The position numbers and the translations under genes were made by a program. From NCBI RefSeq assembly GCF_000772945.1, contig NZ_JPVN01000004.1, forward strand, positions 124,001-188,000: a DNA stretch of 64,000 bases, in the 5' to 3' direction. Shown here piece after piece: positions 53,279 through 62,802 of the stretch (the first letter of the stretch is position 1; each line of letters opens with the position of its first letter). Origin of the DNA: Ureibacillus manganicus DSM 26584 (GTDB lineage Bacteria; Bacillota; Bacilli; Bacillales_A; Planococcaceae). The notes below the pieces were generated by a model, which was not told the DNA's origin, searched no databases, and was given only the letters and a program-made list of their open reading frames with translations.

Positions 53279-54067
53279 TTACACTGTTACTAACAAAGTA
53301 GGCTCTTCAGCATCTGTGTCGTGTAAGTGTACGTATTCTCCTGTAATAATTCCACATGATTGTAACGTTTGACTGACACTCATCCGCGCTAAGTCTTTCA
53401 TATTATTATCTTTACTTAAATGTGAAAGATAAATTTGTGTTGGCTTTTCAAAAACAACCTCACTCATTGCAATTGCTGCATCTTCGTTAGAAACATGTCC
53501 AACATCACTTAATATACGACGCTTAATAGACCACGGATAGCGTCCCATTTGAAGCATACCGATATCGTGATTACTTTCAAAGACAAAGGAATCTGCTCCA
53601 CGAATAATCCCTTTCATTCGATCACTTACGTATCCCGTATCTGTAATAACAACTAGTTTGCGATCATTTTCATGAAAAGCATAAAACATTGGATCTGCAG
53701 CATCATGGGAAACAGCAAATGATTCGATACTTAACGAACCAAAGGATTGAACAGTCTCCATATTAAAGAGGAACTTTTGATCATCAGGAATATTGCCAAT
53801 TAAACCATCCATTGCATTCCATGTTTTTTCATTTGCATAAATTGGTACTTTATATTTTCGGGCTACTACGCCTAGTCCTTTAATATGATCACTATGTTCA
53901 TGGCTTACAAGGATGCCAGACAGCTTTTTCATATCGCGATCAATTTTAGCAAATAGTTGCTCCATCTTTTTCCCGCTCAATCCTACATCTACTAGAAATG
54001 CGTGTTCATCATTCTCTACATAGATTGCATTTCCAGAACTGCCACTTGCTAAAACACTAAAACGCAT
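53279..54067 (-). CDS. walJ: Metallo-beta-lactamase-fold protein WalJ/YycJ
   Basis: A 262-residue metallo-hydrolase with [12 protein letters not shown] (zinc site), DVGLSGKK at the start and VSNEDAA further on. In the wal operon it links cell-wall control with chromosome replication and repair in other Firmicutes; its substrate is not firmly known. It follows yycI by 11 bases. Confidence 0.95.
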   Translation of the reverse strand: MRFSVLASGSSGNAIYVENDEHAFLVDVGLSGKKMEQLFAKIDRDMKKLSGILVSHEHSDHIKGLGVVARKYKVPIYANEKTWNAMDGLIGNIPDDQKFLFNMETVQSFGSLSIESFAVSHDAADPMFYAFHENDRKLVVITDTGYVSDRMKGIIRGADSFVFESNHDIGMLQMGRYPWSIKRRILSDVGHVSNEDAAIAMSEVVFEKPTQIYLSHLSKDNNMKDLARMSVSQTLQSCGIITGEYVHLHDTDAEEPTLLVTV

Positions 54068-54078
54068 AATATAACTCC

Positions 54079-54894
54079 CTATTCTTCGTCTTCTTCTACT
54101 TTTGTTTGGTCTAGTTGTACATCAATCACTTTTCCTTCAACTGCATTAGCAAAATACTCTTCTTCCTGGCCGTCTTTTGTTTTAACACGTATTTCCCATG
54201 TTGGTACAAAGACTTGTGTTTGAGTGGATTTTACTAGTGTTGAATAGCCAAGTTTCACTTGTGTAATATGTGAATCTGGTTTTAACAATTGTTTAGAATA
54301 AAACACTTGGATTATTTGAATTGGTGACCATAGATCTTCTTGTTCTTCAAACTCTTCTAAATCGACCAACAATGTTTGTTCATACTTGTATATTTCATTG
54401 TCATTATTCCAATAGACCTTAACCATTCCATGGTTATTGTAATAGATTGTCCGATTATTAGTACGTTGGAAAAATGTTGTGGTTTGGTTCGTCTCATCTA
54501 CTTCCCATAACGTATAATATGGGTTATCAATAATATAGGTTTGTAGAAAATCAACATAACTCAAAGGATCATTAACATCATTTACTGCGATGGGTTCGTC
54601 AAATGTAACAATAATTTTTGATTCACTTTCAATGGTTACTTCTTGGCCATTAATAAAGTGCAAATCTTCTTCTGTAAAATGTTTAACACTTCCGGACAAG
54701 TACGGTGCCGTTTCAATATTAGGTAATGTTGAATACGTAATATTATCATCTTTCAATCTAGCTTCTATTGTTTTCTCACCTAATACTTCAACCTTTTGCG
54801 CCTCTGTATGTCTATTCAAGTAAAGCGAATATAGGAAAATGTCTAAAATAAGGAAGACGATGATGAAGATTGACTTTGATTTACTCCAATCCAT
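54079..54894 (-). CDS. walI: WalK regulator YycI
   Basis: A 271-residue membrane-anchored protein with one N-terminal helix ([17 protein letters not shown]) and an extracytoplasmic YycI domain. With YycH it holds the WalK kinase in check in B. subtilis. The start is the ATG of MDWSKSKS, 6 bases after AGGAGGGG; another ATG lies 2 codons earlier. Overlaps the end of yycH by 14 bases. Confidence 0.93.
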   Translation of the reverse strand: MDWSKSKSIFIIVFLILDIFLYSLYLNRHTEAQKVEVLGEKTIEARLKDDNITYSTLPNIETAPYLSGSVKHFTEEDLHFINGQEVTIESESKIIVTFDEPIAVNDVNDPLSYVDFLQTYIIDNPYYTLWEVDETNQTTTFFQRTNNRTIYYNNHGMVKVYWNNDNEIYKYEQTLLVDLEEFEEQEDLWSPIQIIQVFYSKQLLKPDSHITQVKLGYSTLVKSTQTQVFVPTWEIRVKTKDGQEEEYFANAVEGKVIDVQLDQTKVEEDEE

Positions 54895-56206
54895 ATTCAT
54901 CCCCTCCTAAAATTTCAGATGTTAGACCAATCCAGTTATCATTTATAATTGCAAACCATCTTGGCTCAAGAGCATATCCACTCTCACTAATTTGAGAGAA
55001 ATAATAGCCTATATATAGTTCATCAATGCTTTCTAGCTTAACGTTTTTAGAACGCTTTATTTTCTCAATCATTTCAATACCTGAAGGAAGCTTTACAATA
55101 TTTTTATCTGATGAAATATTAGAATCTAAAAAGTAATAAGGTCTTCGGTAGCGGAATATTTGATTGTCTCCCCATGTAGTGGAAATTTTCGTAGTAATGC
55201 TACTAAAGACTGGTAACCCCTGTAAGTAAAGTTGATACTCAACGATGTGTCTTGTAGTATTCATATTTTTAAATCGATAGCTTCCAGTGAAGCCACCATG
55301 GTCATTAATAAACTCGAAGCTATCTAGTAAAAGTGTTGCACTTGGTATTTCACCAATACTTTCAGATGCAGGGTACACATAATTTAACACTTTACTATTT
55401 GAATCCACTGTCATTAAAGCCATTCCATCAATATACTTATCCGACGATGTACTATCAATGCTTCTTTGAACGATACTTGGTTCGATAAATAATATATCTT
55501 TAAACGTATTTGGTGAAATTTCGCCAATTGTGTAAGTTAAATTTAATAGTTCTATAGGACTTTCCGGTACATATAATGAGAGTGCATTTCCACGCGCAAT
55601 TTCAAGGTAGTTTCCTAAATTACTTGAAGGCTTAATAATTTTAGAAATGAATTGATAATAATCGACTGCAATATTTGTACTATAAGAAGTTCTCTTTTCA
55701 CTATTCACAAAATAGATTGTAATCCTATTTTCAACGGACAAATTACTCCAATCAATAATTAACCGATTAAAAGAAGCATCAGGTAAATCCGATTGTGTCA
55801 GTAATAAAATTGAATTCATTATTTTAATAGGTACTTCTGCATCGTAGAAAAGTGTAATTCGTTTATCCTCATTGGTTAAACTATTCACTTTCTGTTCAGA
55901 TAAATTTCCTTGTATAAACTTAATTTCGGAAGATTTCCATGCTGCTAAATTTATTAATACTTCATCTATTTTAGAAGAATCAACCGTACCTTGGAACACC
56001 CCTTCATCTTTATAAAGAATACGAAACGGCTTTACCACATCATGGAGGGTCTTTTCTGTTCCAAGGTTAATCTGATTCACTCTAGTATCATTGATAGTTT
56101 GCAAATTTGGCGTGTAGTTCCATATTGAGAAGGTTAGTAACATGCTTAATAGGACTAAGACTGTTAAAACAATTGATTTAAATAGTTCAACAATTTTCAA
56201 TCCCAT
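54881..56206 (-). CDS. walH: WalK regulator YycH
   Basis: A 441-residue protein with one N-terminal membrane helix (SIVLTVLVLLSMLLTFSIWNY) and a large extracytoplasmic part of the YycH family. It overlaps walK by 10 bases and yycI by 14, so the wal genes are one tightly coupled operon. It acts with YycI on WalK in the membrane. Confidence 0.94.
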   Translation of the reverse strand: MGLKIVELFKSIVLTVLVLLSMLLTFSIWNYTPNLQTINDTRVNQINLGTEKTLHDVVKPFRILYKDEGVFQGTVDSSKIDEVLINLAAWKSSEIKFIQGNLSEQKVNSLTNEDKRITLFYDAEVPIKIMNSILLLTQSDLPDASFNRLIIDWSNLSVENRITIYFVNSEKRTSYSTNIAVDYYQFISKIIKPSSNLGNYLEIARGNALSLYVPESPIELLNLTYTIGEISPNTFKDILFIEPSIVQRSIDSTSSDKYIDGMALMTVDSNSKVLNYVYPASESIGEIPSATLLLDSFEFINDHGGFTGSYRFKNMNTTRHIVEYQLYLQGLPVFSSITTKISTTWGDNQIFRYRRPYYFLDSNISSDKNIVKLPSGIEMIEKIKRSKNVKLESIDELYIGYYFSQISESGYALEPRWFAIINDNWIGLTSEILGGDEYGLE

Positions 56207-58035
56207 TCACCCGCCTCGTCTAATTCGAATGGCAATGTGAAGAATACCGTTGTACCAACACCTTCCTCACTTTCTGCCCAAATATGTCCCCCGTGAGCTT
56301 CAATCATTTCTTTTGCAATGGCAAGGCCCAGCCCTGTTCCTCCCATTGCTCGTGATCTTGCACGATCCACTCGGTAGAACCGATCAAAAATTCTTCCAAC
56401 ATTTTCTTTTGGAATACCCATACCATCATCTGAAATCATGATTTTTATTAAGTTTTCTTGAACGGTTACACCAAATCGGATGTTCCCGCCATCAGGTGAG
56501 TATTTCAATGCATTTGAAATAATATTGTCAATCACTTGAGTCAATTTGTCAGCGTCAATTTCTACAAAGTAAGAATTTTCTGGTAAGTATCTCTTAAATT
56601 CTACATTTTGAGATTTTGACATTTCAAATCGATCAATAATTCGATTAAAGAATTTATTAAACTCAACAAATTCCTTATTTAAATTATACTCTCGGGCATC
56701 CATTTTAGATAATTGCAATAAATCATTTACTAGTCTGATCATGCGCTCTGTTTCTGTTTGAGTAACATTTAAAAATGTTGGTGCAATTTGTTCATCACGC
56801 CACGCACCATCAGCTAATGCTTCTAGATAACTTCTCATCGTTGTCAGAGGAGTGCGTAATTCATGAGAGACGTTTGATACGAATTCACGTCTTTCCATTT
56901 CAATCTTTTCTTGTTCGGTAATATCGTGTAGTACCGTAATTAAACCATTCACAAATCCTGTTTCCTTTTGAATTACCGAGAAGTTTGCGCGTAAAATTAG
57001 GCGGTTTTCATGCGTACTAAAATCTAAGTTAACTGAATCCTGTGTATTAATTAAATCTTCAAAGCTATACTCTTTTTCTAATCCAAGCACAGATGCGATT
57101 GGGCGATTCAACGTTGTTTCCCTTGAAATTTTCAGAAAGCTTATTGCAGGGTCATTAATTAGTATGACTTTCCCTTTTCGATCTGTGGCAATTACCCCGT
57201 CAGTCATATTCGTAAGTACAGAAGCAAGTTTTCTTCTTTCAGCTTCTGTTGTTGACTGTGCCTCTTGAAGTCGATTTGTTAAATGATTAAATGCAATGGC
57301 TAATTGCCCGATTTCATCATCCCCATAAACACGAACTTTTCTTGAGAAGTTTCCTCTAGACATCGCTTGTGCTTGTTTTCTCATATCTGAGATTGGTCCA
57401 GTTATCGTTCTAGCAATTAAAATTCCAAGAATTATTGTAATTACAAGTGAAATGGCTGTACCCACAGCAAAAATCCGGTTAATTTCGTTCACTTGGTCAA
57501 AGACATTTTCAATATTAGATTCGATATAGATTGTCCCAAGAATCTCACCATTGGGACCAACAGTATCAAAAATTGGTGCGGCTAATATCCACACTCGTTT
57601 TTGGGTATCAGCATCAAGAACAATTTTATCGATCGCTGTTTGTGCTGCGATTGATTGGTTTACAATTTCGTGATTTCCACGTTGACCAACAATTGATTGG
57701 TTACTAATATCAGAAGTTGCTAGAACTCGATTTCGTTTATCTATGACACGAATTTCATTAATATCTCCTGTGGCAAATTCACGAATAATAACATTTAAGC
57801 TTTGCCCAATGGTTGGCGAAACTTCTAAATCTCTTTCTTTAAGCATTTCTTCACGAATACTATATTGAACTAGGTCAATTCGTTGAAAAATAGAGTCTTG
57901 GAAATTCGCTTTTAAATTTTCTTCTAGTTCCTTTGAAAAATAGAGTCCAATAATTTGTAAAGCAATAATAATTAAAAGTACGTAAATTAATACGAGCTTT
58001 ACATGTATGGATTTGAAAAAGCCTACTTTCTGCAT
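56197..58035 (-). CDS. walK: Sensor histidine kinase WalK
   Basis: A 612-residue kinase controlling cell-wall turnover genes. Two membrane helices (about 13-33 and 183-205) enclose an extracytoplasmic PAS-like sensor. They are followed by HAMP (RTITGPISDMRKQAQAMSRG), a cytoplasmic PAS, HisKA with FVSNVSHELRTPLTTMRSYLEAL (phospho-His) and the ATPase boxes ISNALKYSPDG, DDGMGIP and GGTGLGLAIAKEM. It starts 5 bases after walR ends. Confidence 0.97.
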   Translation of the reverse strand: MQKVGFFKSIHVKLVLIYVLLIIIALQIIGLYFSKELEENLKANFQDSIFQRIDLVQYSIREEMLKERDLEVSPTIGQSLNVIIREFATGDINEIRVIDKRNRVLATSDISNQSIVGQRGNHEIVNQSIAAQTAIDKIVLDADTQKRVWILAAPIFDTVGPNGEILGTIYIESNIENVFDQVNEINRIFAVGTAISLVITIILGILIARTITGPISDMRKQAQAMSRGNFSRKVRVYGDDEIGQLAIAFNHLTNRLQEAQSTTEAERRKLASVLTNMTDGVIATDRKGKVILINDPAISFLKISRETTLNRPIASVLGLEKEYSFEDLINTQDSVNLDFSTHENRLILRANFSVIQKETGFVNGLITVLHDITEQEKIEMERREFVSNVSHELRTPLTTMRSYLEALADGAWRDEQIAPTFLNVTQTETERMIRLVNDLLQLSKMDAREYNLNKEFVEFNKFFNRIIDRFEMSKSQNVEFKRYLPENSYFVEIDADKLTQVIDNIISNALKYSPDGGNIRFGVTVQENLIKIMISDDGMGIPKENVGRIFDRFYRVDRARSRAMGGTGLGLAIAKEMIEAHGGHIWAESEEGVGTTVFFTLPFELDEAGEWD

Positions 58036-58040
58036 CTAAT

Positions 58041-58751
58041 TTACTCCTGCTCAGGATTTCGTAAGTAATACCCTACACCTCGGCGAGTTACAATCCAGTT
58101 TGGATGACTAGGATTATCCTCAATTTTTTCACGTAACCTACGGACAGTTACGTCTACTGTTCGTACGTCACCAAAATAGTCATAGCCCCAGACCGTTTGT
58201 AGTAAGTGTTCACGAGTCATCACTTGGCCTATATGCTTAGCTAAATAATGGATCAATTCAAATTCCCTATGTGTAAGTTCAATTGCATCGCCACGTTTTA
58301 ATACTAAATATGCATCTGGCTGAATAACTAAAGAGCCCACTTCAATTTCATTTGACTCTTCTTTTACATCCTGTGCTGTCGCATTCACTTGAAGGCGTCG
58401 CATGTTTGCTTTTACACGGGCAATTAGTTCACGAGTACTAAATGGTTTTGTGACGTAATCATCTGCTCCCATTTCAAGGCCAAGAACTTTATCAATTTCT
58501 GAACCCTTTGCTGTTAACATAATGATTGGGAAGTCGTACTTTTTACGAATTTCGCGGCACACTTCCATACCATCTCTTTTAGGTAGCATAATATCTAATA
58601 ACATCAAATCTGGTTGTGATTCTTCTACTTTTTGTAAAGCTTCATCACCATCATAGGCACAGATTACTTGATAACCTTCTTTAATTAGGTTGAACTGCAG
58701 AATATCAGCAATCGGCTTTTCGTCATCTACAACTAAAATAGTTTTTGTCAT
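58041..58751 (-). CDS. walR: Response regulator WalR
   Basis: A 236-residue OmpR-family regulator: receiver domain with Asp53 in [21 protein letters not shown] (Lys), and a C-terminal winged helix ending [38 protein letters not shown]. Partner of WalK; essential in most Firmicutes. AAAGGAGAAT ribosome site. First gene of the wal operon, with a 287-base promoter region upstream. Confidence 0.97.
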   Translation of the reverse strand: MTKTILVVDDEKPIADILQFNLIKEGYQVICAYDGDEALQKVEESQPDLMLLDIMLPKRDGMEVCREIRKKYDFPIIMLTAKGSEIDKVLGLEMGADDYVTKPFSTRELIARVKANMRRLQVNATAQDVKEESNEIEVGSLVIQPDAYLVLKRGDAIELTHREFELIHYLAKHIGQVMTREHLLQTVWGYDYFGDVRTVDVTVRRLREKIEDNPSHPNWIVTRRGVGYYLRNPEQE

Positions 58752-58989
58752 GTTTATTCTCCTTTATCTTCTTTTTATCTATATATTCAAGTTCTTAATA
58801 TTTAATCTCTCATGGCTATTTTTAAAAGTACTTACAATATTATATCAAACAATATAGAATTATTTTCTGGGAAATAATCCTCTAACTAGCGAATCAATTC
58901 CTTATATCTATCTTAACACCACTAAATTACATTTGGGAAATATATCTCTTTGTATATTTCATGAGATCAAAAAAGTTAGCAATAAAATA

Positions 58990-59022
58990 AATAAAAGACA
59001 GTCCTAAGCTAACGAACTGTCT
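58990..59022 (-). terminator. Terminator of the M23 peptidase gene
   Basis: AGACAGT (58996-59002) pairs with ACTGTCT (59016-59022); read leftward a T-rich tract follows. Confidence 0.8.
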
Positions 59023-59038
59023 CTCAACCTAAAAGTTA

Positions 59039-60514
59039 TTAAAAGTATGATAGTGGATTTACCACTGACCCATTTTTGTGAATTTCAAAATGTAAATGTG
59101 TACCTGTAGAGTTGCCTGTTGAACCCATAATTCCGATAACAGAACCTTTTGGTACAATTTGTCCTACTTTCACATTGATTTTTGAAAGATGTGCATAGAT
59201 TGTTTTATAACCATTATTATGATTGATAATAATACGATATCCATAAGAACCATCCCAACCTGCAGCTGTTACTACACCATTATCTGATGCTTTTATATTG
59301 TAGTTAGATGGTCCAGCGATGTCTATACCTCTATGGTATGAACCCCAACGAGAGCCCATACTACTTGAAATATAACCGCCAACAGCTGGCCAAGAAAAAT
59401 CACCTGTTCCGCGTGATGAAATTACTTTCGTTCCAACTCTAACAACTTGTTTAATAGGTTCTTTAAGAACAACTTCTTTTGTCACAGATTTTTCAGTAAC
59501 TTTACCATTTACTGCTGTAATTAAATAAGAAGTTTGCTTTTCCCCATCGGCACCCTGTTGTTTAATGACTGTTTCGCCTTTATACATTGTAGAGTCTTCT
59601 TCTACGATTTTCTCGTAGTTTATGTTTTCATTTAGTAATTTTTCTTGAACAACTTGAACATTGACTAATGGCTTTAACACAGTTACATTTATTTCTTGAC
59701 CAATTTGTAAGAGTGAATTTTCATTTAAATCGGGATTTAGTTCTAACAATTCTGCAGTCCTTAAGTTATGTTTCATAGCAATAGCTCCAAGGACATCACC
59801 CGCTTGAACCGTATATAATTCTTTTTCTAATGTACCAGTTTGTAAATATTGTACAGCCTTTTCAGGTGTTAATATTTTGTTTGGCGCAATTTCTGTTTCA
59901 GTTCCAGTTACAGATTCAATTTTCACATCTAGTATTCTCTCTTGACCAACTTTTAAAGCAGGTAAAGGCTGACCATTTTGTTTGTATGACTCTAATTGTG
60001 TTAGTTGTTCTTCTGTAACAAATTGAAGTTTTAATAATTTAATTGTTTTTTCATAGTCGCTACTATCCTTAAGATAAACGACAGGTTGACCGTTCACACT
60101 TAAAGCAAATGCATCAGCTTTTGCTACTAACTGTTCTTTTAACGTATTTAACACTTCTTGATCATTCGTTTTATATGAAAATACCTGCTCTGGGATGATA
60201 GAAATGCTTGACTGTGCATCCACAGAGTATTCTTTAAATTTTGATTTCGCTTCTTTTTCTTTTTCTTCGATAATATTTTCAACAGCATCTGCATTTGAAA
60301 CAGCACCGATGTAATTTTTCGCTAAATAAATATGATAAATCTTATCTAAGGAACCCTTGTCTTCAGAACCTTTAGCAAAAGCTAAATTAAATGTCACACT
60401 AGATAACAATATAGCCGTGACAGTTGCGGTTTTGATCATGCCCCTATGGTTTTGTAAAAGACTAGTCGTATTTTGCTTTGCAAAGTCTCTTTTTTTGTTC
60501 CACTTCGAACTCAT
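59039..60514 (-). CDS. LysM-G5-M23 cell-wall endopeptidase
   Basis: A 491-residue protein with an N-terminal membrane or signal segment (TATVTAILLSSVTFNLAFA). A LysM domain (about 230-275: YTVQAGDVLGAIAMKHNL) and a G5 domain (about 285-365) precede an M23 peptidase with HRGIDIAG, IYAHLSK and GTHLHFEIHKNG, the full zinc and catalytic set. It binds and cuts peptidoglycan cross-bridges. Start at MSSKWNKK (GAAGGGG upstream). It lies next to walR, and a WalR-box-like repeat stands about 115 bases upstream. Confidence 0.93.
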   Translation of the reverse strand: MSSKWNKKRDFAKQNTTSLLQNHRGMIKTATVTAILLSSVTFNLAFAKGSEDKGSLDKIYHIYLAKNYIGAVSNADAVENIIEEKEKEAKSKFKEYSVDAQSSISIIPEQVFSYKTNDQEVLNTLKEQLVAKADAFALSVNGQPVVYLKDSSDYEKTIKLLKLQFVTEEQLTQLESYKQNGQPLPALKVGQERILDVKIESVTGTETEIAPNKILTPEKAVQYLQTGTLEKELYTVQAGDVLGAIAMKHNLRTAELLELNPDLNENSLLQIGQEINVTVLKPLVNVQVVQEKLLNENINYEKIVEEDSTMYKGETVIKQQGADGEKQTSYLITAVNGKVTEKSVTKEVVLKEPIKQVVRVGTKVISSRGTGDFSWPAVGGYISSSMGSRWGSYHRGIDIAGPSNYNIKASDNGVVTAAGWDGSYGYRIIINHNNGYKTIYAHLSKINVKVGQIVPKGSVIGIMGSTGNSTGTHLHFEIHKNGSVVNPLSYF

Positions 60515-61100
60515 AAATAAGCCCCTTCCAAAGTCCATAAATATATAAAAAGGTTAATTCTACCATGTATATTTTCTCACTACTAAACTGTACCATAATC
60601 CTAAAATGAGTGGTATAGTTTGAGCCTTTTGTAATGTAAATGTATTATTTGCATATTTTTTGTTACAAATATAATGGTTGGAGTAATATGCAACATACTA
60701 TTAAATTTTATTTTTACTTATTATTTTTCATATTTTTGGGTTTTTATACATAATTCTCTCTCTTTTTCTAAAGGATAGTATAAATGATTATAGTAGGACT
60801 TTATATTTAGATAGATTATCAGCAGGAACACGAAGTTGAATAACTTTAACTAAGCTTTATTTAAGGGAAATAAATAAAAGGAGTGTTTTATGTACTGTAA
60901 AGGTTGTTCGAGGCGATTTAAGTTAAGCAAGAGGAAATAAAATCACAGACCTTATTGAAAATGAAAAAGTGCTAGACTCTGTAAAAATTCTACATTAGTC
61001 TGCACCTTTGAATTGCACAGCTCATATTCTTTTAAATTATCATATTCGAAATTTAACTAATGACCTATTATGTCACCCTAATTAATTTTTCAAAAATAAA
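60515..61100. other. Intergenic region with a tiny possible peptide
   Basis: Holds the WalR-box-like site (60630-60646). At 60892-60942 an ATG with AAAGGAG 6 bases upstream opens a 16-residue frame with a CKGC motif, probably chance. No RNA gene seen. Confidence 0.35.
60630..60646 (+). promoter_or_regulatory. WalR-box-like direct repeat
   Basis: TGTAAT-GTAAA-TGTATT matches the WalR consensus (two TGTWAH hexamers 5 apart) with one mismatch in the second half. It is on the opposite strand to the M23 gene, 116 bases upstream of its start. Confidence 0.4.
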
Positions 61101-61934
61101 TTACTTTAAGATATCAGGATCATCCGTAATAATTCCATCAACACCAAGATTATATAGTTTAGATGCTAAAGATTGTTTTTTTATTGTATAAGGAAACATC
61201 GTCATATTATTAAAATGAACACGTTCCACAAGTTCTGCTGTCACCATATTAAAGTTGGGATTAAAATAATCTGCGTAGGTAGCGAATTCTTCTAATTGCC
61301 TGTCAGATACACCTTTCCAATCATTCCTTACTAGTACGCCATGAGGTATATCAGGCAATAATTCTTTTGATAATTTAATAGATTCATGATTAAAAGATTG
61401 AATAATAATTTGATTGCTGTTTGCAGATACAAGATTATGTTCTTTTAAGGCATTAGCAACTTTTACCTCAATGCCTGGGTAAACTTCTGGGAACTTTAAT
61501 TCTATTAAAATACTTATTTTGCCTCCAAATTCCGTTAATACTTCATCCAATGTAGGAATTGTTTCACCAGCAAATTCTTTGCTAAACCAACTTCCAGCAT
61601 CTAAAGATTTTAATTTATCCAAAGTATAGGTATTAAGACTACCGTATCCATTTGTCGTTCGATCTACCGTGAGATCATGTATAACTACCGGTATTCCATC
61701 TTTCGTCATTTGGACATCGAATTCTATATAATCTGCCCCCATCTCAACACTCATTGTAAACGCAGCCATTGTGTTTTCTGGCGCATATGCTGATGCACCA
61801 CGATGGGCAATATTTATCATATTCTCTTGGGCATCCACTATTATAGTTTCCTCAGCAAAGGATAACACTGTTGCAGTTACAGTTCCTATGATAATGATGA
61901 CTGATAAGAAAATGACTGTTACTGTTTTTTTCAT
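61101..61934 (-). CDS. Secreted glycerophosphodiester phosphodiesterase
   Basis: A 277-residue GlpQ/UgpQ-type enzyme: signal peptide (VIFLSVIIIIGTVTATVLSFA), the metal and catalytic motif IAHRGASAYAPENTMAAF, and EFDVQMTKDGIPVVIHD. It hydrolyses glycerophosphodiesters, perhaps from lipids or teichoic acid, outside the membrane. AAAGGAGC ribosome site. Single gene between the M23 peptidase and purA; its role with WalR in wall turnover is plausible but not shown. Confidence 0.92.
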   Translation of the reverse strand: MKKTVTVIFLSVIIIIGTVTATVLSFAEETIIVDAQENMINIAHRGASAYAPENTMAAFTMSVEMGADYIEFDVQMTKDGIPVVIHDLTVDRTTNGYGSLNTYTLDKLKSLDAGSWFSKEFAGETIPTLDEVLTEFGGKISILIELKFPEVYPGIEVKVANALKEHNLVSANSNQIIIQSFNHESIKLSKELLPDIPHGVLVRNDWKGVSDRQLEEFATYADYFNPNFNMVTAELVERVHFNNMTMFPYTIKKQSLASKLYNLGVDGIITDDPDILK

Positions 61935-62217
61935 AAGGGGTTGCTCCTTTTAATGAGTATTTTTCTTTGATATAAATTCATTAATCTTTTGGGGGATTTA
62001 TATATTCTGAAAATTTGTAATACTCAATATAATTCGTTTTAAATTGTAATATTTCCTCTTTAATTTGAAAATTCGACAAAAAAAGTTATGACTTTCTTAC
62101 CAAACTTAAATTATAGGGATTTCTCACTATACTACTAATAGATTCATTTCATCATTAAATTATGATGGTAAATGTCCCTTATTCAGTAACTATTTGGTCA
62201 TTTGAATCAGCTAAATT
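61935..62217. other. Intergenic stretch, no gene seen
   Basis: AT-rich promoter region of the leftward phosphodiesterase gene; nothing recognisable before the tandem repeats begin. Confidence 0.45.
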
Positions 62218-62802
62218 AGCTACTCCAGATTGGGTTAACTACATTTGTTTGTTACTATATCTGCACTTCGCACAGAAATAACGTGTAAAAAAGCTCCTTA
62301 GGATATATATCCTAAGGAGCTAAAATAACCTATTTCCAAATTTCCTGTACCACGTTAGTTTGCACCTGTTCGGCGCAGAACATAGAAAGATAAGATTACT
62401 AATACTTAAGTCATTAGCAATTGATTTACTACTCCCAAATAGGGTTAACTACATTTGTTTGTTGCTGTTGCTGCTCTTTCGCACAGAACTAACGTGGTTA
62501 AAATATAAACTCCCTAAGATGCATATCCTAAGGAGTTAAAATAACCTATTCCCAAATTTCCTGTACCACATTAGTTTGCACCTGTCGCAAGCTTTCGGTG
62601 CAGAACATAGAAAGATAAGATTACTAATACTTAAGTCATTAGCAATTAATTTACTACTCCCAAATAGGGTTAACTACATTTGTTTGTTGCTGTCGCTGCT
62701 CTTTCGCACAGAACTAACGTGGTTAAAATATAAACTCCCTAAGATGCATATCCTAAGGAGTTAAAATAACCTATTCCCAAATTTCCTGTACCACGTTAGT
62801 TT
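62218..62802. repeat. Tandem 216-225-bp repeats containing copies of the purA end
   Basis: The string TAAAATAACCTATT starts at 62321, 62537 and 62762; the last is the native purA end. Each copy includes the last about 10 codons of purA (CAAATTTCCTGTACCAC), a palindromic terminator before it, and a spacer with GGGTTAACTACATTTGTTTG (62232 region, 62442, 62667). The 150-bp inner parts are bounded by ACCACGTTAGTT and its inverse AACTAACGTGGT. Confidence 0.88.
62293..62320. terminator. Perfect 28-bp palindrome (repeat-unit terminator)
   Basis: GCTCCTTAGGATAT / ATATCCTAAGGAGC with T/A-rich flanks. Two slightly weaker copies (CTCCCTAAGATGCA / TATCCTAAGGAG) lie at about 62510-62535 and 62735-62760; the last serves purA. 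Confidence 0.85.

Noticed and set aside
60892-60942. 16-residue CKGC peptide with a good ribosome site
   Set aside because: Too short and unrecognised; listed only inside the intergenic entry.
62327-62577. purA-end copies as further sites of the rlmH recombinases
   Set aside because: The repeated sequence shares nothing with the rlmH att core or arms.
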